NCBI GenBank assembly: GCA_025345505.1
Contig: JANVCC010000077.1
Coordinates: 4,081,607 to 4,145,606 of the forward strand
Source: Todiramphus chloris collaris
Lineage: Eukaryota; Chordata; Aves; Coraciiformes; Alcedinidae
Direction of reading: 5' to 3'
DNA: 64,000 bases
A program made the position numbers and the translations under genes. The notes beneath the pieces are model-generated. The model worked only from the letters and a program-made list of their open reading frames with translations. It searched no databases and was not told the DNA's origin. This document shows, one piece after another, positions 38,701-50,170 of the stretch. Numbering within the stretch: position 1 is the stretch's first letter; every line of letters starts with the position of its first letter.

Positions 38701-41700
38701 TTAGAGCAATCACCAGGAAAACGTCCCAGGCTTGGGACAGAGCATCAGCTCCTCTCCCACCCTAGCAGAGACAGATGACTGCTGGGAAGAAGCCAGCACA
38801 AGGCAGTGTTACCCAGCTTCTCACTACTCAGCATCGTCTGTAATAAAATAAAACCAAGCATTACAGAAACTCCAAAGAAACTTGCTTTAAAAACATCACA
38901 TAAAAGATTCTCATCCTCAAGTGTTTATTTAGTTGTTTTTCAGTTTTGCTCAGCTCCTACCACAGACTCTAGAGCAACAGGGAGGAAAGCACTTAAACTG
39001 TCAACTCTGATGTGCCACGCTTAAACCTATGAGAGCCACAGGGGTGCACAGCTTGCTGACAGCCTCAACACAAACAAACAGGGCACCTGGGTTACCGGGT
39101 TTAAGGCACTTGTGGCTTAGAGGTCATTTCAGCAAGACCCAATGGGTTTGCTTTGGCATCTGAATAGAAGTTTGCCAGGTGCATCCTCTTCCAGAGTGAT
39201 CATCCACAGCACTAGCAGAAAGTTAAACGCTTCACTGTTCCAGCTCAGCACAAGACTTTAATCTATTAGTGGAAAATGAGATGCCTCCATCCATATTATA
39301 AGAGCACACAAACTCCCCTGCCTATAAAGCCCTTTCATTTTATGATCAGTACAATAGTGCTGCGATAGAGCAGGCTATAATATTTTATTAAACTTGTCCA
39401 CCTGGGAATCTATACAAATCACTGTAATTTTGTTTCACTAATGTTTGTTATTAATCTTCCTTTCTCAATAAAATGGGAGCAAAATATTGAAGAAGTCCCT
39501 CTCACTGAAGTTATTATTTTTATTTTTCTCTCTCTCTCCTTTTTTTTTTTTATTTAAGATTTTTCACCCTTCTCTCTCCCCCTCTTGTCTGGGCTTCTGT
39601 CCAAAGTCACAATGAGTTGAGAATAGGATGTTCAGAAAGTATTTTATAATTCTTTAATCACGACACTTTGACACACTTTAGTCATTTGGGCTGAAGCATT
39701 TTGATATAAGCCAATCCCATGATCAGGTCAGCAAGGCAATTAATCACCTCTGCATTTACACTCTCAGCAAAACAATGCAAAAACAAAAGAATGGATACAG
39801 AAAAGGGGAGGAGGGTCACCGTAACCTCACTCTGATGGGCAAATAATTGGCTTGGCTTTGCTTTTGCAGTGCCAGCAGAAAGGTGCACAGCTCACATTTA
39901 GCAATATACTTTCACAGCCAGCCTCTGGGAACACAGAGCAGTATGTGGGTGGCTCAGTGTCCACTAGCAGTTTGGCAGCACACTGCTGCCCTTTTCTGCA
40001 CTTAGCTCTTCTTGCATTGATAGCAGCTTTGTATCCTAAAACAGGGAGTTTGATATCTCAGCTTTTAAATACTATGCAATGCCTAAGGCTTGATAACTAT
40101 AGTTTTATGCTACTGTTTCAACAAACTCAATGAGAGAGGTAAGAGTAGAGATGGGTATACGCTGGTTTTCCACAGAATGGCTGTATTTCCCAGTGTTTAC
40201 TACTCTACACATGTTTCTCTTTCACTTACATCGGAAAAAAAATCATCAGTGCTTTGGTTTTAAGATTCTTACTGTGACCCTGTAACTATCCTGTTGCTCT
40301 ATTTTTCTATGAGCTCAGAAAGGGTACATGGAAACTTGAAATCTGGCAGCATCATTGTTCCTTTTCCTGATCAGCACTATCAGAAGCAGAAAAAACTCAC
40401 AAACACAAAGCTGATGGTGAGACAGGTATCTACCCAGTAGAAGTTACAACTAAGCAGGGTGTGAGCAAGTCCAGGGGTGATTATTCCCCCGAGGTTCATG
40501 GCAACTTGCACATACTCAGTGCTTCTGGTTGTGTAACCTACACTAGACATTGAAATGAAAGCAGCATGGGGTATGAAGTTTGGGGGTCACTTCTCATGAT
40601 GCCTCTCTTTCACAAGGCGACATGTTTCCTTGGCCAAACAATTGCAGAAAAGCACTTTTCCCCAAAACATTATCCTTCTCCTTTCCCCACAAAACACACT
40701 CATGCCGACTTACAGGAATCCAGAAAATTTCCCTTGAGAAATCTTCCAGCAGCCAAGTACTTATGAGGTAGCTTCTGATTTCAGGACACCTGCTCTGACA
40801 TCCAGTGGCCTGGATATTTGCACATAACATCCTCTACAGACAGCTGTGCAAGCTCAAAAATATGAAGACTTGGGGAAAACTCAGAAATAACTTTTCCTCA
40901 CTCCATACAGCCATTCAGAAAGTTTACTGAGCAATGCCAAACCCTTTCACTGCATTCTTCTCTCCCAGCCCCACGATCAAAGAGCCAAGAAACAAGCTCT
41001 TCCCAGTGCCATCATGGCCCTGGTACTGCCAGTAGTAAGTTCAGTCAGTAAAGAATTACTTGTACAGAGCCAAGATCAATACAGCTGTAGTGCGGCAGAG
41101 GCAGCTCAGGCAGACTCACAGGGGGCATAACTGGGAGTGATGGGCTGAAATTAAGCAGAAGGAAAATTTTGGCTGAATCGCAAGAGAAATTTGCTTTGCT
41201 AATGGGTCAATCAATTAGACCCAGCACACACCTCTCAAGGGAAGCATGCAGGGAAACCTGTCACTAGGCTCACTTAAAAGTGGAGTGAAGGAGCTCTAGA
41301 GGTTGTCACTGCATAAGCAGTTCTGCAGTTTGCATTTCAGGAGCCCTGCAGATCCCTCTAGCCGTGGGATCAAACCCAAAGCTCTCCAGCTTACACTACT
41401 GACAGGTCTTAACCCTTTTGTGCCTATAACAAGTCCACATGCCCCAAGGTAATGCATCTCTAATCTCCCTCCTCCCATACTTAATCCTCCCATACTTTCA
41501 GAATGGTATTCATCTAGCTAACAGTCATTGACTTTTAGGATGTTAATTATCTGAAACCCAGCTATCTTATTACCTATCACTGATAGAACAAGCTACTGAA
41601 ATAGGAATTTATGACCAAAAGTATAGGGGTCTCTCCAATAACCATGCAGAGAGTCTGAAATAATCTCCTGATTTTTAAGAAGTTAAACTTTTACTGATTG

Positions 41701-44700
41701 AGTTACCTGTGAGACCTTAGTTTCTTAAAATGCTAATTCAGTTAGCTGCAAACATGTGAATCACGTGGACACGCCATAAAAGACCTTTGCCTATTTACCA
41801 AGGAAAAGAGACGACAGGATAGGACTTTTCTTTGAAAATACAAGGCAGTGCAAATACCACAGAGTGAAAATTAAAAGATTGTGTTGTCAGAACAGCAAAT
41901 GGATAAACAAGATCTAAATATAATTATGCTGGGCATTAAGGAAAGATTTTTCAATTGACAGATCAGAAAGATTTAAGTGTTTGTCTCTGACAAATACTAT
42001 AGGGCAAGCCATTTAAAAACAGTAGCAAAACTGATCTTGGTCCACCAGTGCAGGAGCTATGCATTTCCCACACCAGAACAGATCAGACCCTGTTGACTTA
42101 AGAAACCGTTATAGCTGCTGTGTTCTTGCAGTATCATTCCTTATCAGTAGTGGGATTTGAACCTTAGCCTCCTGGCGTGGCGCTCTCCGCAAGAAATTAC
42201 TTGTTACAGAAGGAGGAGTGCAGGGAAAACAAAAGCGCGTGTGATGTACATCTCCACGAAGAGCACAAAAATGCAATGGGTGAGAGTACCCGAGAAACAG
42301 GGAGAAGCCCCTAAAGTAGCAGGAGAGGAGACAATTTCACACTAGGTATCTCAACAGGCAAGCTTCCTGAAACATGCTAGTGAGGCTACTAACCCCATCA
42401 GGAGTCCCACTGATCAAACCATGCTTGTCCTGAAATGACTTTGGATCATGACTACTCTCAACCCCCAAGATGTGAAGACTGACTTCTTCTGCTAACAATG
42501 ATAACTCCTCTGCTTTTTTTCTTCAAGAGAGAATTTTCTTTGCCTTAAAAAGATCAAGAATGTCAAATATCCCAGTCTTTACCCAAATTTCTCAGACACA
42601 CTAGTCTAGATTGACTCAAGGCGCTCGATGTGCCTATCTCCTTGGCTGCAAATTGTTTCTTGGCTGTTGCCCTTGTCCTATTGATGTGACAGAACCCGCC
42701 ATGGCCAAAGTACCATTCTGACATTTGAATCTTTGTCTGCTTGCCCCCTTTTAAATGGTTCACTGGATTTCTTGAAGGTGCCTTTTGAAACAAAGCACAA
42801 TCCCGCAAGCACAGACTCCAGGCTGGTGTAAGTTAAAAACCAAGCAGGTTGTCTAGGCACGTTTTCACTTTAAGCTATAGCTAGAAATCAAGAAAGCAAG
42901 TGGGGGAAAAAAAAAATTATTCACAAGATTTTGCATATTCAAATCAGTGAAGAAGCCAATACCTACGTTTCCCCAATAGATGGTGCTGATAATTTCTTTC
43001 TTAGATATTCATAAATAAAAAAGGTGGGTTTCTTTTGTGGCAATGCTGCAGTGAGAGCTGTGCAAAGGGGCAGAGAAAGCAAAGAGCAGAGTCCCAGCAG
43101 GAGCCCTGGGGATTCCCATAATAAAGGTGTGGAATGAGAATTCTGGCTCACCCCAGCAATATTGCTAGTGCCTTCTAATTTCTTTTCATTAAGTGTTAAG
43201 CTCCTCAAACCTTTCCCTAGTGTTTGCAGCACCCTTTTCCTTATGCAAATAAGTATGAAAACTGTCAAACTGGTAAAAGCTTTTGGGGGAAAAAAAAAAA
43301 TGTACTGCCTCACCAAGGGAAAATAGCAGGAATAACAGTTCTTATCTTCTGTCACTCCTCGGGAATGAATACAACACCCAAGTTGTAAAAACAACAGTTG
43401 CTTAATGTTCCTGGTTATCAATCAGGAGAACAGAATGCTTTCACTAAGAACCTGTTGGAGTTAAAAATATTTTCAAAATGACCCTGTTTGTGGATTTCCC
43501 ACCCCCCCTTCATCCTCTCGGCTTCATAAACAAGGATCTGGTTAAATACCTCAAAGTGTTATATCAGGGCTTGAGAAATGGATAATTAAGAATTTCACTT
43601 TCCTAATCTAGACAAAAAGACAGACAACAGAATATGCCAAATAGAAGGAAACTACTTCATTGAGAATAAATGCAATGTTAATTTCTGTTGTTTCAAGAGC
43701 TCTTCAGAAAACTCTTACCTCCACTGTATCCAGTTATTTGCAACTTTTTTTAGCACACCAGCGCTGTTCTATTTGTCCTACAACTTCTCATCCTATGCTC
43801 AGACCATTATCCTACATCCACAGCATAATTTGTCTCAACTTAAATTCCCAGGGGGCTGTCTTAAAACTTTAATATTCCTGCTGTATTTTCTCAACTCTGG
43901 CTTTGTCAGCCACAAGGGCTATTCATTTGCACCAGATGCTGAGTAGCGTGGAAGACAACATTAAGAACGAGTGACAGGGTCAAGTAATTTTTAAGCACTA
44001 CGTAGTTTATACAGCTGCATTGGTTTATGCATTAGGACTAGAAAGTAACAGGAAACCCAGGCAGTCAGACACAGATGGGGTTTTAAGAGAAGAGGTGCCA
44101 CGGTCTAAAATACAATGTTTTCTTCCAGGCAAGTGAGCGCAGGAAATGCAGAAAACATCCCTGTGGAGCACATCGCAAATGGAAACTGCTTTCAGTCATT
44201 CATGTTCTCTCCAGATGAAGCAGCACTCATGGACAATACCAGAGGGACCTGGCCAAAGACCCTATTTGCAGAAAACAGTCAGCACAGGAGCAAAACATGG
44301 GATAAAGCCTTCCTTTGCCTGGCACTACAGGAAGGAGTGCTGTGTTGAGATGCACAGGCAGAGATTCTTCCCTTGTCCCCGTGTTCCCTGTACTGTGCAG
44401 TAGGGGAAAAAAAAAAAAAGGATAAAAAACCCCACAAGAACAGTAAAAAACAGTATACCCAGACAGTCAGAGCACACATCTTGGTATATATATTCCTCAT
44501 ACCACATGAATTTGTGTTTGTGCAACTCAGCCAGCTATCCTTCAGCAAGTAAGGCTATTTCTTCATTAAATACTCCACAAGATCCCAGTCTGAAGAAAAG
44601 TACACGTCTGGAAGCACTGTGCACAACCTCCTCTCACCAGTCCCACAGACATTCAGACTGAAATTTAACTAGCCACATCAGCCCACAGGCATAATCTACC

Positions 44701-45139
44701 ACATCAGCCTTGGCCAGCCCATGCCCTGCTGAGGTCCAACTTCCCCTATTACTCCCAAAACACAATCTTCACCCTTTCCTTGCACGAGGAAGTGAGAAGG
44801 CCAAGTCAGGACAATAGGAGAAATTGCTTAGATGAGCCTCATGGAACTAACTGCTGCAGAAATGGTCCATATCTAATTCAGTGGACACTTCCATAAACTA
44901 AAATTGCTTCTTGCCGAGCTCTGTTCAAGCTGTCATGCTCAGAGAACAAAAATCAAGGGAGTAGAAGCAACATTCAAAATGAGCTTTGGAAAGAATTTCA
45001 TATTACTAGAATAGGTGCTTTGCCAATGAGCACTAGGAGATCTTCCTCCTCCATTTTACGTCTTATTAACAGGGTATTTTAGTGCACCACAGCCTCTGAA
45101 GAAATTTAGATTCAGGGGTCCCATGGGAAGCAGAGAAAG
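35746..45139. other. Repeat-poor intronic DNA, no gene seen
   Basis: No CR1 recognised. Small tracts: A-rich 37935-37990, CT/poly-T 39523-39551, and G-run/poly-A junctions at 42902-42916, 43285-43300 and 44403-44419. AT-core patches around 38265-38360 and 41880-41970 resemble conserved non-coding elements but are unverified. Confidence 0.5.
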
Positions 45140-45300
45140 AATTTTACAATGCATGCCACAAGTTAGGAAACCGAGTCAACAGAAGGTACAGGGATTTTCT
45201 GGAACACACATAGAAACTCTGAAGCAGAGCAAATAACTGAACTGAGATTTTTCCAAGCCTCAGCTTAGACCTACAAGCACATGAACTGTGCTACCACCCT
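45140..45300 (+). repeat. Possible MIR-like SINE relic
   Basis: Weak resemblance to the MIR 3' half: ACAAGTTAGGAAACCGAGTC, AAACTCTGAAGCAGAGCAAA then TAACTGAACTGAGATTTTTC, and CTGTGCTACCACC near the end. Too diverged to be sure; a chance match is possible. Confidence 0.35.
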
Positions 45301-46379
45301 CCTGCCTACAAGACAGGTCTCCCAAAATAAATACACATATACCTGGGAATGAAATGGCATGTGAATCCCTTGCACTACAGAATTCAGAGCACGGGGGAAG
45401 GAAAGAATACTCTCGAGCAGCAAATGAACAAAACTCAGGACGATGTATAGCATATATTGCTGATTTTCACATGCTTGCACCTAAGCTCTGATCCACAGAG
45501 AGAACAGCTCTAAAATATTAACCACAGTCATTATGGAAGGCTCAATTCTGACAATGTGTCTTATGGTTCATTTACCAAGAAAAAACAGATGCAATTTTAG
45601 CTACTGTTAAAGTTAATCTGCTTTTATCAGGGAGAGGAAACGAATCCCACCTGACCAGTTCTTCTGTTCTCCACTTTCAGAGGAGACCAACACAGAAGCC
45701 GCAGGTTTTAAATAATGAGGATTTTTGCTAAACCTTTTTGCACACACTGAGTTTACTCAAACTTCTCTCCAAGATCTTGAATTCCTAGTCCAGCCTTGCT
45801 CAAGACAGAGATAAAACTTCAGTTGTTGCATGCCCCCAAGTCAAAAAAGGGTTTCCTGGGGAAAAAGGAGAAAGACAGGAAGGCCATGAGAAGGCAGAGT
45901 TCTCACTTAAGTTACAAGCCCTTTAGAGCCGTTCTCCAAGTCACACATCATTGAGCAGCTGGCACATCCACACGGAAAGGGTCTAGATGGAGTTGAATGA
46001 CCCCATCCACATCACACAAGGAGCTGGCTTCAGAGCCTGAACATATCCCTCTAGTTCCTGTCTGTCATCTTCAGCCTCTTTTTGCATTCAGAAAGCGTTA
46101 AAGTTTAGCAGCAGAACTGAAGTATCACTCATTCTCTAGGCTTGAGTTCTCTTTAGATAGTTGCTATTGACAGCAAACCCTGTGAGAATTATCATTTTTT
46201 ATTAGTATTATTTTCCAGTACTGCACATACAACAATAGCTCTCTAGAAATAGCAAACAGAAGCAAGTGAATGGAACTGCCTCGTGTCTTTCATTTAAAGC
46301 AGGCTGATTTTAGTCTTTTTGTTCAGAAACAAATTTTTAAAAAATTAGGAGCTGTGTGTTGGGGCTGAAATAAATCGGG

Positions 46380-46620
46380 TAAATAGCAGGAGAAGGAAGC
46401 TTGCTATGACTTCAAAGTACAATGAACACAATGATGGGACTTTGTGGAATAAGGAAACGAAGGCTGAATTTAGTACAAATGGCTCCAATGTTATCAAAGG
46501 TTCTGTACAAGCTCTAATGATAATTCAATTGCATTGCTCACTGGGGAGAAGGTAGATGGAGATCATTTAATGTTTTTTAATTAGCAAAATATTTCATCCT
46601 GGCTACAATCTACCTTCTGC
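46380..46620. promoter_or_regulatory. Candidate conserved non-coding element (enhancer-like)
   Basis: Dense in developmental factor-like sites: ATCAAAGG (TCF/LEF-like, 46493-46500), CTAATGATAATTCAATTGCA (homeodomain/POU-like cluster just after) and TTTTTAATTAGC (about 46575-46586). No repeat, microsatellite or coding frame explains the patch. The call rests on sequence texture only; conservation was not tested. Confidence 0.3.
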
Positions 46621-48022
46621 ACGAAAGAACAGAGTTGTCAATGACAAGTTGCAGCTAGCTTGTGGCTATATGGACAGAGCTGCGTTCCACTTACGCATGC
46701 ACCGGGGAAATGCTACTCGGTGGCAATGGATACCAACCACAGGAAAAATCTTGACAAGACTTCTGCATGGTTTTCATGATGTCCCCCCTTTGCATAGTGT
46801 ATGGGATTGCTGAAGCATTTCTCTTCTGATAAGAGGACTGAGCTGGGAATAAGCACTTCTCCCACACACTTTAAAATACTGTTTTTCTATCCCAAAGTGA
46901 ACACTTCTGACTTATTTAGGCAGTTAAGGATATGTTGAATTACATTAAAAGGCAGGACAATGCCAAGCCCCATCTTGAACAAGTCAGTTCCCAGCCTCAA
47001 GAGGCTGACAAGGAAAGCCTGGCACCTCAAAGGACATGCAGCATACAGTACCATCTCAAGCCTCCGTAAAGACAGTCCCTGTATTCCAACACAATTAGAA
47101 ACATCCAAAAATATTAGACCTGCTCCTTCTCATCTTTCTAACTGGGGGGGGGAGTAATGGAAAGCCTAAGAACTCAAAGCCCAGAAGAAAAATAACAAGA
47201 CCCAAATCAATTTATGACAAAAAATTACTGACAGATTAGTCCAAGAACTTAAGCCAGCAGAGCAGCTAATGCAGGCTATTATATCTGTAGAGCACAGCTC
47301 TATACAATAAGCTCTCACTGCAGGTGAGAAGTAAGCAGACAAATGACTGTGACAGAAATATCTGGAGTAGCAGGACCACTGTCTGCATGACACTCTAGCC
47401 CATGCAGCTGCTGTGCCTTAACCTTGCTAGACTGAAAGCTACATCACCTTCTGGGAATGCACAATTTGTGATTTTCTTACATAGGGGTTGGTAATACCAT
47501 TTGGCTTGTGACACCAACATCAGAGGTGCTGGAGTATCAGCTGGAAGAAAGGACAGTTGGGATGCTATCTGTCCATTATCATTCACCAACAGAAGTGGCC
47601 ATCCTCACTGCCTTTCAATGCACACAAAAACACCAGGGACCAGACTACACTAATAACCAGCAAGCCAAATCTTAGTAAGCATCACCAATAAGAAGGGTAC
47701 ATCTAAGTACAGATTGGTTTTCACATCTCATACAATAAAAATCATTCAGAAAATAAAAAAAAACATTTTGTCCTCAAGCCTGTATTTGAAAATCTTCTTA
47801 GTAGAGCTATGAACAGCAGTGTAAGATCTGTCCCTTCCAATCTCCAGAAGGAACTATACAGTATGAAGACAGAAGGTCTCCTGCCAAAACACTGGCTAGA
47901 AAGAAGATACTTGTGGGTTACAGTAAGTGTTGGCAGATCTTCAAGAGAAGCAAGCCAGGCTGTGCTTCACTTTCACAAGTTAAAGAAATTGGAATGAATA
48001 GGGGGAATAAAAAAGAAAAAAA

Positions 48023-48232
48023 TTTTTTTTTTTTTTTTTTAATAAATCTGTTAGAATGGGAGAAACCACCTTAGAAAGAAGCCAAAGGGAGTCAGCCCAT
48101 AAGCTGATATAGGGTCTGTGATTCTTGGTCAGACCAAAAGCTTCCAGCCCCCGTAAGGTGTTACACTGAGGGGTATCAGGTACTACAAGCTGCGTCTTTG
48201 TGCAAAAGGACATGCAAAAGCTCCAGCTACAA

Positions 48233-48265
<33 letters not shown>
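48023..48265. repeat. T18 and A32 homopolymers, complementary and 193 bp apart
   Basis: Eighteen T at 48023-48040, preceded by A-rich sequence, and thirty-two A at 48234-48265. They are complementary, so RNA from either strand could fold into an 18-bp A-U stem around a 193-nt loop. The segment between carries no target-site duplication or retroposon body I can recognise. Lengths are likely polymorphic. Confidence 0.85.
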
Positions 48266-48268
<3 letters not shown>

Positions 48269-49229
48269 GAATTAAGTGAAGTATCTCATACTAGTACAAC
48301 TAAAGGAGTTACCACGTAATAGCCCATCTATGATAACTGTCCACATGAAGGCTCCTCATCTTGAAAGAAAAATCAGTTTACATGTCAGCATGAGCTAGAG
48401 TAAATATAGGTATACTTTCGGTAACTTGTTGCAAGCCAACAGTATGTATGACATTACCACTCCTTGACTCAACCGTGTCAGCCTACTGCACCTCAGGTCT
48501 AAGCCTGAAATCCAAGCTAGGCTGCAAACATTCTGCCGCAATCACACTGTCAGCCTCAGGAGAGCTTGTTTCTAAGGCTGCCTGCTCAAAAGGCAAAAGT
48601 GCACCACTAAAATTCCCCACTGAGACCAGGACAATCCCTTGTCCATATTAGCTTTTTTTCCACAAAGATACAGGAGGGTATAAAGGCTTCTGGTTTTGCT
48701 TACATCATCCTTCTAAAAACATAAGCTGCTAGGCTACAGGCTTTTGTAGTCCCCAATTATTTCGCTCCTTTCTGATCCCAGACAGCAGCTCTCCAGCAAC
48801 AAGAACTTGTATGTCTACAAATAGAAAGGCCATTCCCTGCCAAATTCCAGAAGGTAAACAAAATACATCTCTCTGGCAAAATGTCTCCACACCAATTTGT
48901 GTAATTACCTATGTCCCTTAAGAGGGTCTTGTTCACATATTATAGTTCCGACTCTAAGCATTGAAATACAATTAAACCAGATGCATCAGACACGACTTGC
49001 TGGCTGGCGAATGTCAAACAACCATAGGTGGTAGCTGAGAGAGACTACTTTCATTCAGAGATGCTGAGAACAAATAGCACAGAGCATGCATGGAAAATCA
49101 CAGCATGGAAAACTACTTTATATAAACTCCTCCATGTCCCCCTCTCCAGCAACTGTCTCTGCCCACTGAGTATTAAATTTTGGCTAGCAGTGTTAACATC
49201 TGCCAATTTATCTCCTTCCAAGTCAGTCT

Positions 49230-50170
49230 AAGTCCTTCTCCAAGCTGTTTCACCAGTAACACAGGATTCACCTCTGCATAACAAGGCTTCACTGCTTTTA
49301 CCCTGGCTCTTACCCTCCTTCTACCATTTTGTTACCAGCCAGTACTTCCACACAACTGAAATCAAAAATCCCCAACAGAAAATCCACACTCCTTCTCAAA
49401 AAACCCTCAACCTCTTCTTTTTAAAATGAAACTGATCCAGGTGTCTGCATCTTGACTTGTAGAATATTCTTTCCCTTCTAAAATCTCTTTTTTTTGCTAA
49501 TTTTGGAACTAAAACCACCCTTAAAACCATTACCCCCATCCACAAACCCTGCCTTACTTCCTCTTTTTTCCATTGCCTGCCCTTTCATTTCTCAAAGCCA
49601 CGTACCACGAACCTAGTTTTCCAACCCCATCACATCATTTTGCTCTATCAGCCACTTCAGGTGGCTACTCCCTTCCAAGGATGTTCCAGGAAACATGTTA
49701 GCACATTACTTTTCCAGCCCTACCCTTCCCTATTTTGCCAAGTTTCCCATTCTCCAGCTAGCAAGCCCCACAACATAGAGGCTTCCTACCTGCTTAGGAC
49801 ACGTCTCTTTGTCACATCTTCCCTGGTGGAAAACATTTCAGACCATAGCGTTTTTCTTCAGTTGTTGAGGTGACTCAACAACAGGGCTTTTTCCCAAAGC
49901 TTACCAACAACCACTGGTCAGCTTCTCACCACATTCTTCAACAGACTACTTAAAACTTTATGCAGTCCCACAAGCAATTTACCCTTCTACTCTTACTTCT
50001 CTTATCTCTTCTTCCTCCTTAATCACTTATTCCTTCCAACTGGGAAGACAAGAAATTACAGCCAGCTGGGTCCCCCGTCCTTCAAGAGCTAATTTACACT
50101 GTGAGAGATTCCTTCAACTTCTTTCAAATTGCTTTCTGCTGCCTCTCATCACACCTTAAAAATCAATGCT
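49230..50170. other. Pyrimidine-rich, G-poor kilobase without a gene
   Basis: The plus strand is dominated by C and T (for example CTTCTACTCTTACTTCTCTT and CCCTACCCTTCCCTATTTTG) with few G, making the SORCS1 sense strand purine-rich. It includes a 9-bp inverted repeat at 49861-49882 whose loop (GTGA) overlaps an AP-1-like TGACTCA at 49871-49877. No transposon recognised. Confidence 0.6.

Larger units (their letters stand above)
45301..49229. other. Repeat-poor intronic DNA with a candidate conserved patch and T18/A32 tracts
   Basis: No exon recognised. It contains an AT-core patch at 46380-46620 and the complementary homopolymers at 48023-48040 (T18) and 48234-48265 (A32), described separately. 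Confidence 0.5.

Noticed and set aside
42140..42195. tRNA-like T-arm on the minus strand (GGTTCAAATCCCACT)
   Set aside because: The T stem does not pair properly and no acceptor, D or anticodon arm could be placed. At most a scrap of an old tRNA-derived SINE.
42963..43421. 152-codon minus-strand frame
   Set aside because: Starts at TTG, contains peptides from G-run/poly-A junctions (FFFPPK), and shows no SORCS1 similarity despite being in the sense orientation.
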